Assembly (NCBI RefSeq): GCF_040054535.1
Contig: NC_090785.1
Location: 18,289,001-18,353,000 of the forward strand
Length of the DNA stretch: 64,000 nucleotides
Origin: Antennarius striatus
Lineage: Eukaryota; Chordata; Actinopteri; Lophiiformes; Antennariidae
Direction of reading: 5' to 3'
In this document: positions 1 to 11,016 of the stretch, piece by piece
How positions within the stretch are numbered: the first letter of the stretch is position 1
Layout: each line of letters opens with the position of its first letter
Notes under the pieces: model-generated
Seen by the model: the letters and a program-made list of their open reading frames with translations, nothing else
The model's database searches: none
What the model was told of the DNA's origin: nothing
Position numbers and translations under genes: made by a program

Positions 1-3000
1 TCAACCCCCTCATCGATACACTCGGTGTGTGTTGTATAATGACAGGTGGCTCTTCAGGCACAGAACTATGCAGGTTCCAATCCGCTCCCACAGGGGAGAC
101 TTTTAGATGATTAGTGTCTGTTTCTCCTAAACATACTTGGTTGTTTATGATGCAGCTGATATTGAACTGCAGCAACATGGTGAAATCAGCTGATAGAAGG
201 AGTCAGACTGAAATGAGATCCACCAGAGAGGTTCTGATTTTGCCAGCATTTGTCTGTCTGTTAACAGGAGTACTGGGGGGGAAAAAAGAATGACTTCTGA
301 TCATTTTTCTTCTGTTTTGTAAAGATCTTAAGTGTTGGTCATGATCAGCATCATCATCTGGATCCATCATTGATTAGTAATTATTCATCACTAAGGAGGG
401 TGACTTAGACTTTGGCTTGTTATTTAATGAATAACTATGAAGCTACATGACCTGGATCCAAGTATAATGTTTCAGATCTGATTGTCAGGAGTTTTTAAAT
501 TTATAAAGCTCATTTATTAAATTCACTGTCATGAGATAACAAATAATAATCCAGACTTGAACTAGTATCAAACTATGTGAACTGTGCTGATTCAGTTTGA
601 TGTGTGTGGTGATAGCTCGTGAATAACAATTAAAAGTATTAATAACTGGGGCAGGTTTTCATGGTAAAAGGAATAAAATTTGAGGAGCAGATTATGATGG
701 GAGTATTGCTTTAATCTGCCGTGATGGAAGTGAAAGCTCTACGTCCTCTAGGTGATTTGGCTTTTGGTGCAATGCGAGAAGCCCGGAATTACTTTTGTAT
801 TTTAATCATGACAATACAAAGGTGCAGTTTGAGTGATTTATAGGTAGTACAGAAAATATCAGGACCGACTCGGAGCAAACAAAACTAAGTTTTCTGTTCC
901 AACACAAAATAGTGTTTTTTATTTATGTCCTTCAGCTCAAAATATCAGTATGTAATGTTCTGTTTTAATCTTAGGAAACTTAAATGCAGTGGAACAGACT
1001 AAACAGCTGTTTTGTTTAGGTAGTTATCTGTCCACTGGCGGTTGCCATGGCATTTTGATGACTCATCAGTATTTTTATTTGTATATATAGCAGAAGAAGT
1101 GCCTGAAATAATTATTGCATGACATTAAAAAGACATCTTGAACTGTCTCTTAAGTAAAATGTTGAAGAACTACCATAATATGAATAATCTGTTAGAATAC
1201 ATAATTATAAGCAAGACATATTTAAAATATATGAATTAAATCATTGAGTGCGTAAAATTTGCTGTGTAAGCGAAACATGATGTCATTGGATTATTATTAC
1301 TAAGGAATCAACGTGGGATTATAATTCCAGAGTTGCAAGTGAATAAGAAAAGATTAACTGTGAGCAGTTCACCTGCACTGCATAGTTTCATCCATAACTG
1401 CTTATTAAATTTAATGCACTCATTCTACGTTGAAGTTATATATGATTTCAGTAGAGTAGCTTGGAAATATACATGATTATAATGTGGAAAAAAAATGAAT
1501 TATCTATTTTTTCTTATATCTCAATATTTAAGTAAGTGAATATTCTTACTTCCCGCTGCTACCATTTAAGAATTACTATCAACCTTCTTCCATATTGAAG
1601 ACGATATCGATTGTGCTCTTTTTTTAATCATTTTTTTAAGTGATACAAAACAATTTCCTTCATGCATGAAGTAAATGTGAGTAGATTCATCTAAAGTTGG
1701 TGAAGCTGATGCAACGTTGAGCCAGGAAAGTCGATCTGGTGGTTTAGAGGGGATCGCTCTAATAGACCCGAGATTCAGCTATATTTTATCCCGAAATGTC
1801 TACCTGTACATGCAAAAATTATTTCCTTCACGTTATAAAATTAATTTCAGAATTAAAACATTAAAAACAGACAGCCCAGCTATCCTCCGGGTCGGTGATA
1901 CATCTGATCTGTTTGAAACAATCTTGTTCTCTCTTCTGGCTGCCTGTCGTGGATCGCGATCAGGCTCGGCCTCGGCAGCTGACTTCTAGCCCTCTCCAAA
2001 TGTTTTCATTGCATCTTTCTTTTGACACTTACATGAAACTTTTAGGACAGCAGCTCCCTGAAGACCTCTTTTGTTCTTGCTGAGTGTATCTCAAGTTATA
2101 GCTGCATTTTCTTTTCTTTTTTTTTTTCCCTTTTATGAAATGTTAAAAGAAAGAGAATTCCACTTTATCCCATCATGTATTCAGCTCTGGCACGGGAAGC
2201 CCAGCTAAAGCGGAATGAGTGAGTGGAAAGCATCGCACAGTGTGAAAGGATAAGAGGAGGATTATTGCAGTGAACCAGTTCACTACTCCTTAAACTTATT
2301 CCTTCAAAGTTCTTCTGGAGAAACGTTTGGTCACTGGGTTTCATTTGAGGGTCTTAATTGTAGGATAAAGGGACCGTTTCAAAGAATCAAATCTCTCTTT
2401 TTTTTTGTAGCTGATCCAGCTGCAAGCGAAATAAGTGAAAGTGGGGTTTAAAGCTTTCTGATGGTATATTTAAGCCTGGATCTACCATCAGTCTGGATCA
2501 TTTTTAGGCAGCCCGCTATAAAAGACACCAGAAACAAGGGAATTTGCATCATCTTCCCTCCTAATTTAAAGCAAATGATGCATTCATGCTCAGATGGTCC
2601 CTCTGCTTCCTCACACACTCATTATCAGTAATAGCAGGCTTATGAACATTAACAGTTTGACAGGCTGATCACACGGCTATTTTCAACAACATGAACTTTA
2701 AAGATTCACTCAGCAATTTCGAAAATATCAAATTTACTCTGATGACTTTGGAAGCTCCTGACGTCATGGTTATCCAGTGGAAGATGAGTGTCAAACACAA
2801 CTGTGTGATGGAAAAAGCTGCGCAACTGCATAATTATAAATATAAGATCCACTGCCTGGAGTTTCACATATATTTAAGTGAAATCAGGATAATTTGAATA
2901 TTCTGTTCTCCCAGTGAAATGATAAATCACTGCAGTGCGTCCTGAAAGATCCTGGAACGCTTTTGGGGGTTTCTTTTGCCGATAGTGTGCCACAATAATT

Positions 3001-3147
3001 ACATTTTTGCACAGATTTAGCCAATTTATGGATTAAAACCAGGAGTTTCAACCTGACACTGGCTGAAGAGTTTGTACTGAAGTCATCAGGATGATTTCTA
3101 AATGGTGGCAGCAGCTTCATCGGGGTCAGGTGAGGTTAAATACACTT
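1..3147. other. Gene-free left flank
   Basis: I see no recognisable gene here. The stretch is AT-rich with short open frames only; the frame at 1717-1989 resembles nothing I know and has no clear coding character. It lies downstream of the tmem271-like gene on the minus strand, so the part next to 3148 may hold long 3' UTR or regulatory sequence. No long repeat was found. Confidence 0.5.
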
Positions 3148-3153
3148 TTTATT
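3148..3153 (-). terminator. Candidate polyadenylation signal of tmem271-like
   Basis: Read on the minus strand this is a canonical AATAAA hexamer, about 280 bases past the stop codon of the gene at 3431-4222. It is the first canonical signal I noticed downstream. Use is inferred from position only. Confidence 0.45.
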
Positions 3154-3430
3154 CACAAGTAAAAATGTTCACAGCAAACATTCACAAACTCTGCTTTAGT
3201 TATACTAGCAAGCTGTTGCGTTTATGGGCCTGGATGTGTGTGCGCTGCCCGGTGGAGCGGAGAGGATCCGCTCCTCTGCGCGCTGACACCTCATGAGGAA
3301 CACCAGAATGACAGGGATGGGTGCTGATTTACGCGTAACTTACTGATTTTTTTTTTGTTTGAAGAAGAGGAGAAGGAGGGATTGTTTAAACACAAAAGTC
3401 ATTGATTGTCACAGCAGAGGTCCGGAGCGA

Positions 3431-4222
3431 CTATGTGCTGCATGCCTCAGCGGGGAAGATGTCCTCGTACGCGGGCGGCAGCTCGCTGGAGAGCGGGTAG
3501 GAGAACGGGAAGCTGTGGTTGAGCTCCGGGTCCGCGGGGGAGTATCCCGGCAGCTCTATGGACGGGTGTCCCCCTCGCTGTACTTCTGCCCCTGTCTCAT
3601 CCAACACGTTAAAAACACCCAGATTGATGTAAGACACCGGCTGGAAATCCGCCGAGGAGCAGTCGCGCTCCTCGCTGAAGATGATGGCAGCATCCCGCTG
3701 CCTCCGCGGCGGCCGGCTCCGGGAGAACTGCGCGGCTTTAAACCGTTTGATGACCACCAGGTTGAGGAGCCCCAGGACGCACTCCAAGGTGCTGAGCACC
3801 GCGGAGATGACGAGACTCCTCTGGTAATCCCTCAGCTGCTCGCAGGCGGAGTTCACAACTAAAGAGTGGAAGCAGTAATGGGAATATTTCCTCTCCACCA
3901 GAGAAGCCGTGTCCCCGTCCACCACCGCCCCGGAGAAGGCGGTGAGGACTCCCAACAAGAAAACCACAACCCCGAACAGAAAGAAATTCCTGCAACCGGG
4001 CTTCTCCGTGCAAAAGAGAAGCGCGAATCCCAGCAGGACCTGCCCGATTCCCACCAGCAGCCCGGAGTAGAAAGCCCCGGCCGAGGCTCCGAGGGGGAAA
4101 TGCGCTCTCATCGCGGATCCCAGCGAGACGCATCTTAATCCAACGACAACTTCGCTCAGGGCGCACACGAAGAGGAGGGTGCTGGACAGGACGGCGCACA
4201 GTCCGTTCCCACTCAACTTCAT
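3431..4222 (-). CDS. tmem271: Transmembrane protein 271-like, single exon
   Basis: One uninterrupted frame of 263 residues starting at an ATG (MKLSGNGLCAVLSS). Four hydrophobic segments are visible at about residues 8-29, 47-69, 79-100 and 135-158, so a tetraspan membrane protein is predicted. After the third segment comes VVDGDTASLVERKYSHYC, followed by a cysteine-containing loop. The cytoplasmic tail has a basic patch (SRSRPPRRQR), then VSYINLGVFNVLDETGAEV and GHPSIELPGYSP. These blocks match my memory of mammalian TMEM271, which is longer because of low-complexity insertions. The tail ends with SELPPAYEDIFP, which contains a PPxY motif. The gene sits in a GC-rich, CpG-rich block (about 3.4-4.4 kb). 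The function of the family is not established. The TMEM255-type tetraspans are the main alternative. Frames on the opposite strand here are shadows. Confidence 0.75.
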   Translation of the reverse strand: MKLSGNGLCAVLSSTLLFVCALSEVVVGLRCVSLGSAMRAHFPLGASAGAFYSGLLVGIGQVLLGFALLFCTEKPGCRNFFLFGVVVFLLGVLTAFSGAVVDGDTASLVERKYSHYCFHSLVVNSACEQLRDYQRSLVISAVLSTLECVLGLLNLVVIKRFKAAQFSRSRPPRRQRDAAIIFSEERDCSSADFQPVSYINLGVFNVLDETGAEVQRGGHPSIELPGYSPADPELNHSFPFSYPLSSELPPAYEDIFPAEACST

Positions 4223-4612
4223 TATAATCCACCTCTGCCGCTCTCCACGCCTCTCCTCCCTTCTTCATCCTCCTTCGTCCTCTCCTCGGTCTCCTCTGGA
4301 AGCCCCCTCACTCCGGGACATCGTCCGCCGCTGACTCCTCCGGCTCAAGAGCGGGCGATCCGCGCCGCCGCCGCGTCTCTCTCTCTCACATCCCCGCAGC
4401 TTCAGCCCACATGGGGGGGCAGATGGACGGGCTAATGCCTCCTGTTTCCACTCATCGATAATCCATATAATCAATCACTCTACCTCCAGTCTCTCTACTG
4501 CTCTGTAGATGCTCTGCTCTCCTCCTCTCACCAAAAAGTTTTGTCTTTTGGTGCGGTATCTGCAGTCCACCGAATCGTTGGATCGAACAGTGTGTGACGT
4601 TTATCAGTGACA

Positions 4613-4624
4613 CCCCCCCCCCCC

Positions 4625-4657
<33 letters not shown>
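4613..4657. repeat. C-run followed by (CA)n microsatellite
   Basis: A run of 15 C is followed directly by about 15 CA units. It lies a few hundred bases upstream of the tmem271-like start codon and is probably length-polymorphic. Confidence 0.95.
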
Positions 4658-4659
<2 letters not shown>

Positions 4660-5053
4660 TCTCGGGTGGCCCTGGCGCGTGGACGCAGGTCTTTAAATGA
4701 AAATGACAGCAAACACCCGCAAGATCAGAAATCAATGGGTTTCACGGCCGTGGAGTTGTCCCACCCCAGCCTGGGAGGGAGGGGGGGGGGTCTGGACCCG
4801 TAACTCAGTCAGTTTAATATGTTTGATGAATGGTGGCTACAGGTTCTTAGAATATGACTGATGCTGTGGGCTGCTGTGACATAAATCTGCGTCATCCGTG
4901 CGCACTGGGGGCTGTCTGTGGAGAGAGAGGGGCCTTCTGACGCGCACATTACGCGTTCCGTGAGGACGTGGGAGAATGCGCGCTGTCCGTGGTGCTGAAA
5001 CATCCAGGCCCCACGGCAGCTGATGGATTCCTCCAAACTTTCTCACACCGATA

Positions 5054-5054
<1 letters not shown>

Positions 5055-5092
<38 letters not shown>
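5055..5092. repeat. (CA)n microsatellite
   Basis: About 19 uninterrupted CA units. The open frames that run through it are artefacts of the repeat. Confidence 0.95.
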
Positions 5093-5093
<1 letters not shown>

Positions 5094-5284
5094 CGGAATA
5101 CACCGGGAGGAGTTGTGGCGTGACACGTTTCATCTCACACAGATGGGATGACCGAGTGGGTGTGCAGGGGCCCACGTTCCGTGGGCTTTTTGTTTGACCA
5201 GAAGAGGATCTATGACCACACACCAGCAGGAGAAGTCAGGGGTGGTCCTAGACTCTGGGGGGCCTGGAGCAAATAAGCATGATG

Positions 5285-5302
5285 CCCCCCCCCCCCCCCC
5301 CC
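5285..5302. repeat. Poly-C run of 18
   Basis: An 18-base C homopolymer, with the G-run on the minus strand. It is prone to slippage and to sequencing error. Confidence 0.95.
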
Positions 5303-5412
5303 TAGCCTCCTGTTTGAGTAGGGTTTATGTCGTCAATATAGGAATCATAAAATCACTAGTAAACTGGTAAAAGCAAATAAAACCTTGTTATTCTACAATA
5401 AATAAGAATCAA

Positions 5413-5468
5413 AAATATCAGCCCGTAGCAACCCCCGTGACCCGCAAAACGGGTCAAGATGAAGCGGT
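5413..5468 (-). repeat. Fragment of a common fish interspersed repeat
   Basis: On the minus strand this resembles the widespread teleost sequence that reads roughly 'cgcttatccc...gggtcacgggggttgctggagcc'. Related fragments occur at 15715-15780 and 53446-53600. Inside it, TGACCCG and CGGGTCA form a 7-bp inverted repeat around a 5-base loop. The class of the parent element is not known to me. Confidence 0.45.
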
Positions 5469-5610
5469 GACGTTTTTTTTCTGTATTATAATAAAAAATA
5501 AAAATGTAATTGTTTGTAAGCTTAAAATAGATTTGTATAAACCAAAAATTACTGAAAGTCCATTCATAAATGAAGTACAGAACAGAACTGCACTGCAGCG
5601 GATTACATTT
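5469..5610 (+). repeat. Dispersed repeat, copy A
   Basis: About 140 bp that align by eye to 7122-7250. Shared blocks include 'tgtttgtaagcttaaaatag' and 'ttcataaa.gaagtacag'. The copies differ at scattered positions, so the duplication is not recent. The family was not recognised. Confidence 0.7.
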
Positions 5611-5656
5611 AACTGGTAAAAATCAGAGACGTTCCGCAAGCTGTGACCCACTAGAA

Positions 5657-6170
5657 CAGGGGTGTCAAACTCATTTTGACCGAGGGCCACATCAGCATAA
5701 CGGCTGTCCTCTAAGGGACAGATGTAACTGATAAATGTAACTCAATGTAATGTAACATAAATGGACTCCTTAATGTTAAATAACTCTGAAGTTATTACTT
5801 ATTCAAGTTGCAAACATTACAGTTACACCGAAAACAACATGTTTGTTTGTTTGTTTGTTTGTTTGTTTCTCTGTTATATCCTAAATCTTTTCAATTTGTC
5901 AGATTATGAAACCAACAGAACTCCATCAATCAATGATCAAACTTTCCAATGAATAAATAATAATAACATCAAACACAAATTTGGACATTAACTTTGCTCA
6001 AAACGTTTTTGTCAATGTTAAAATGGGCTTAATTATTGCATTGTGGGAAATGGAGTTTTTCTTTAAAGCACTTTTGACCTATTTAGACATTCTAACCTTT
6101 TATGCTCTCGCCACACAAAATGATGTGGAGGGCCACATTTGGCCCCTGGGCCTTGAGTTTCACACATGTG
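5657..6170 (+). mobile_element. Non-autonomous hAT-type DNA transposon, copy 1
   Basis: The left end is CAGGGGTGTCAAACTCATTT and the right end (ttgagtttcacacatgtg) is its degraded inverted partner. The flanks carry CACTAGAA and CATTAGAA, a 7/8 match that fits the 8-bp target duplication of the hAT superfamily. The body closely matches the copies at 38957-39315 and 57288-57800, including the block 'ggagggccacatttggcccc'. At about 514 bp with no transposase frame it is non-autonomous. An internal (GTTT)n tract lies near 5841-5868. Confidence 0.8.
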
Positions 6171-6990
6171 CATTAGAAGAAAAATGCTAAATGACATCAG
6201 CTTAGACGTTACCCTTCAATGTAGGTTAGGTTTCAGACATTTGGTCATAAATTGAATGAAGTAGGCTCTTGAGTGGATTTTTTAAAATGTCAAATGTCAA
6301 CTTAATGCTGCCACAAAAATAAAAATGAAGAAATACTCATTATTATTTGATATTAACATCTGGGGAGTATGAATGTAGAAATATGCATGTTAAAGTTAAG
6401 ATCAAGATGTGTAACAGCCAAACATGTGACTATGATGGACGCAGTGGTTTTCATCCACACTCAGGAACCAAACTCATAAATATCCTCAATTAAGACTACT
6501 CCATCTTTTATTCCTTAAGAAATTACAGATCATTTTTGTTTTTTAAAGACGTCCTATCCACCAATGTCAAATAAGAGGTACAATTTATGATTCACACTCC
6601 AACGCTTTGGCCCAGCCTGATAGAAGTCTAGTCAGTAGTTTTTATGTAATCGTGCTGACAACCCAACAAACAGGACGAGGCAGGTGAAGCCAAACCTCCA
6701 CGGTGGAGGTAATTCGTTTCCAAAGTCGGAGGCGTCCATCTGAGAAAAGCTGAAGGATATGTAGAACGACTCGGTGACGTGACCCGCTGGCAGACGATTG
6801 CAGGTTGTTGGATGCGATCCGTTTCCAACTCATTTAGCATCAATGTGAAACTTTCAGAGGACAAGCAGAGTTTTTGACTTAATGAGCCGAGTGTGTGAAG
6901 GGTGCAGGTGGGGACCTCCACCGGGGGAAGCCCTCTCCCACCCATTCATCACAATGACACACCTCATTGGCTGCAACGGAGCAGGTGCCA

Positions 6991-6991
6991 G

Positions 6992-7041
<50 letters not shown>

Positions 7042-7046
7042 TGTGT
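6991..7046. repeat. (GT)n microsatellite with T interruptions
   Basis: About 27 GT units interrupted by two TTT positions. The interruptions suggest an older, more stable tract. Confidence 0.95.
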
Positions 7047-7121
7047 CAGAATGAGGAACAAGATGTAATTAATAATTAATGTTTCATATAGGTTTAAAAG
7101 AAGGTTCTTTTATCAAGGCAG

Positions 7122-7250
7122 TGACTTTTTTTCTGTACTATAATAAAAAATAAAAATTCAATTGTTTGTAAGCTTAAAATAGATTTTTATCAACCAAATA
7201 TTATTGAAAATAAATTCATAAATAAAGTACAGTAAAGAACTGGGATTTGT
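7122..7250 (+). repeat. Dispersed repeat, copy B
   Basis: Direct-orientation relative of 5469-5610, about 1.6 kb away. It has the same order of blocks and is interrupted by small indels. No target duplication was found. Confidence 0.7.
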
Positions 7251-8299
7251 TTCTGTAAAGTTGTCCGTCCCACACCTTCCCACCCTGATGGACCGACCCT
7301 TGGCGGCCCACAGAAGCCCCTAAAGCCCCCTCCCTTACAGCGGAGCGCTGTGTGTCCACAGCGATCAGCAGCCACACCAGTCTTATCATTCGTTCTTCTA
7401 TACTGGGGGTGTTGTGAAGTCTCTCAGGACGGCTGCTGTGATTAAGAGCTGCACAAATAAACTTGGAACCAGGTTGGCTCAGGAGCCGTCACAGCTACAC
7501 GGCGTGCATTGTAATCTTCAGGGAAGCCAGTGAAGGATATCGTCTGATAAGATTCAGGCAGCAGAAGCTGCTACAAGGAGAGCCCTGCTCACCTCATTAA
7601 CACAGACAATTTACCTGTCATGGTCACAAACCTGGAGGAGCAGCAGCTGAAGAGGAAAGTGATTCTCATCCCGGTAGCATCGTCTGCACACACTGAGAGG
7701 AGGCAGAAGAGGCAAACATGACATTAACATCAGTGAGGAGGAAAACACAACCAAACAAACATAAATCTGACTTATTGAAAGAGAAAAAACACCTTTCCCC
7801 CTTCAATAGCAACTTTCTAAGGCATATCACTGCGAGGTCAGATGTGTGTGAGAGTGGATGACTGTCAGGACGCCTGAGAGCAGGCAGGACAATGGAGACA
7901 GGCCAGCCTGTAAAATATTGTGTTGGCCTATAAATATTAAGGCTGTTGGCTGGAACCAACAGGAACTGACTCAGAACCGTATATAATCAATACGCAAGTG
8001 GGAGACCTGTCTGGCCATAAGGAAGACGAACAAAGAAGCAAGTTGGCCCAGAGACAAGAGTTTTATTTAAAGCCGCTCTGATCAATATTGTTATATTAAC
8101 ATATCAGATGACTGTCTGATCCAAACGCGGCTGCTGGTTGTGATGGGGCCACTGAGAGTCATGACTTTGCTTGACATCTTTCAGCCAAAACAAATGGGTT
8201 TTAACATGAGCAGTAACTTTTTCTCGGCATTTAACTGAAAAATTGTCTCGTTTTTTGTTGTAGTATTTTGTACTATATTTTATATACTGTTGGCTTTCT

Positions 8300-8403
8300 C
8301 TCTGTTAAAGCGCTTTGAAAGAAGAAGAAGAAAGAAGAAGAAATGCCTGCCAATGTGATTAAGCACTATATAAATAAAAGTTGATTGAGTTGATTGATAT
8401 ACT
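8300..8403 (+). repeat. Fragment of a fish LINE/SINE-like 3' tail
   Basis: It contains 'aagcgctttgaaag' and 'actatataaataaaagttga' followed by TTGAT repeats. This wording is common at the 3' ends of dispersed teleost retroposons. Too little is left to classify it. Confidence 0.4.
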
Positions 8404-8486
8404 TTATTTTGTAAGTATATGTTAAGGAAACACACCGGAAAGAGACACTCTGCACTCTCATACTCATCGTATAATGAAAATAAAGG

Positions 8487-8518
8487 ACGTTCTATTCTAT
8501 TGTATTCTATTCTATTCA
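8487..8518. repeat. (TTCTA)n pentanucleotide repeat
   Basis: Imperfect TTCTA units directly after 'ataaaggacg', a layout typical of retroposon tails. Confidence 0.8.
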
Positions 8519-11016
8519 CTCGGGGTGTCAGGAAAATCTACTACTTTAACCTTCAGCCATAATAATAATTTCAACTGGTGAACACAATGTTTCTGTAAGG
8601 AGCTAGTGGAGACCTGAAGAATAAAACACAAAGGCACAAAACCGAGTCTTTTCCTCCAACATCCTTCTCGGTTAATAATTTAGACCGGGCTTTCAGGTCA
8701 GTCATGTAGCATCCTTCAGGTATCGACTGGCTGGTCTGGAGACAGCAGACGAGGAAATTGATTGATACGTTTCTACATTCAGCACCACTGTTGCCATTGT
8801 TCTGTTTGCACATTAAAGAAGATTAATAGTGGCATTTGTGTAATGGATATTCAGTTTTTATTGTTAAAATACTTCCTTCATCTTTTGGGGGAACAGTGCT
8901 GGGATGATGGTAATGATCAGACTGACAAAGATTCATTAGCAGGGGAGGAAGAGGAGTAATGATAATGATCATGTGCATGAGGTCAGAACACAGTCAGGGA
9001 CGGCTGTTTGTTGGATTATTATAGTATTGTTCTTTTATTAAATAATGACCCAGTAGAAATTGAAGGGGATTTTCATTTGAGAGTCTTTAAATGAGCTGAG
9101 GGACTGTAATTGTGATTGCATAAAAGAATCCAAAAAAAAAAAATTATCAACACAGTCATGTGAAGACCTGAAACAATAATGTGTCACGTCCCCGGCTCTG
9201 TTTGTGGCTCTCAGCCTCAAGCCCATTAGTCTCTGTTTTCACTGTGATCTGTTCAAACAAGCAAGAGCCAGAGATCTTTTTTCATTTGCTACAGATCCTC
9301 TAATAAAAACTCTCTTCTTTCGAGACAAATTATTTCGGAACATTTTTAAACTCTTCCAAAAGAGTCAGAGTTAATACAGTTTGACTGCAGACAGAAATGC
9401 CACATGGGTTCATCAGTCATCTCGCTGCTTTATTCTGAGCTGCCGACTGTTTTATGTGTTAAATCAGATTGTGAGAATACAGTATTTATACAAATATGTG
9501 CCGTCTCAGAAACCGTACGTGTGCTGTGTGGTTCTGGGATCAATGCTCTTGTGTCTGAGTGTAAAAAAAAAAAAAAAAAAAGCATATGGCTGATGCTTTG
9601 ATAAACAGAGAGGCTGAAGATTCCCACACAGGATTAACTGCCTTCTACACTATTTATAAGAAACAGATGTCTCAGAATGGGGCTGGAGCCCATCCAGTGG
9701 ACTGGTTTCCTGTTAATCCACTATGCATGTTTAAATGTGGCTAATGTCATCACAAGCCTTTGTTGCAGATGTCACAGGAGGATCTCAGACCGTAGACGGG
9801 TTCTTGGCTGCCGTCTATCACCTGTATTTAATAGCAGCAGATTGCATGGGAACCAGAGTAGTTAGGCTGCTGATGAACGGAATGTGATTAGTGATTTAAT
9901 TACAGGATGTCTCCTCTGTGCTTTACCCTCAGACACCTAAACTGTTTATTTTTAAAAAAAAGCATTGACAAAATTCAAATTCACTCATCAGCTCAGATTT
10001 TAAGTTGTATTGACTGTTTTGTCCAATGTTAGATCTCCGATAAATAAAGTCTTTTCTTCACTGAAGCATTTTAACTGGAGTTACATTAAGAAAAAGCTCC
10101 ACGTCCTCACATAACAGGATGTTGGTTCTTTCATGCTCGGATTGTTTATCTGGCTAAATCAGTCGCATCATTTCCCCTCGTGATCCATCATAACTGCAGA
10201 TGATGTGTACTTGCCGATCAATGTCCCACACGTCGAGGAGATTTATTTAGAGAAGCTGTAATCACACATTATTGGCAAAGCAACTGCTTGGTTAGAAACT
10301 GGAGGGACGGATTGTGTTGTAGTGTCAGCAGAAGTAGAAACAGCTGCATCTAGTGGAGTAAATCCTTTTCCCAGCTCAGAGGGAGTCCAGGACATGAATC
10401 TGTGTGTCAATACATGTGATGTGAGCAGTCCTCACAAACTCAGGCCACTGACAACGAAGTGGCTCATTTACAGCAGCTGATGGACAAATAGGGAAAGCTG
10501 TGTGTGCAAATGATCAGACCGCAGCATCATTTCATCTCCTTTAATGTCACAATAATACTTTTAAAAACCGCTCTGTTGCTAAAACACTTTTTAGCTTTCA
10601 TAATCCCTCTTCCTTCCCATTACATCAGTACATATATTCTCAGAGAGTTACAAGAGGAGTGAGTTTACATGAACACAATAATCAATTTTGTCTTATTACA
10701 GTTAGAAATGTCCCTTAGGCACCGCAGCCTTTACACACCTAAAGTAAACCAAACACGTCTGGATAATCCTGCTGGTAGATTTCTATGGTAAGATGTGTAT
10801 CTGCCATCAGTCCAAGACAACAAATTTAAATGTGTGTGTGCAGACACACTGTATCAGGGGCTGTATTGGTCATTTCTTTTATAGTCAATCGTCATAGTCG
10901 ATCTATGAAACCATATATTAGAGCCATTTACAGTAACGTGTAACAGCGTGGGCTGATTCTGCCGCCGTACTGACACAGCGAGATAGGAGGAGAAACGACG
11001 TGACGCTCCTGGTGGA

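Larger units (their letters stand above)
4700..11016. other. Gene-free interval between tmem271-like and fnta
   Basis: No coding gene was recognised. The interval holds the microsatellites at 5055-5092 and 6991-7046, a C-run, a hAT-type element at 5657-6170, a pair of about 140-bp related repeats, and old repeat fragments listed separately. The part next to 11016 must include the fnta 3' UTR; I did not find a convincing AATAAA close to the stop. All longer frames here are low-complexity or lack splice context. Confidence 0.5.

Noticed and set aside
1717-2083. Two overlapping short plus-strand frames (90 and 62 codons)
   Set aside because: No recognisable domain, no splice context; AT-rich sequence gives such frames by chance.
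3359-4268. Open frames on the plus strand and in the second minus frame over the tmem271-like gene
   Set aside because: They are GC-rich shadows of the real frame, with no membrane or domain pattern.
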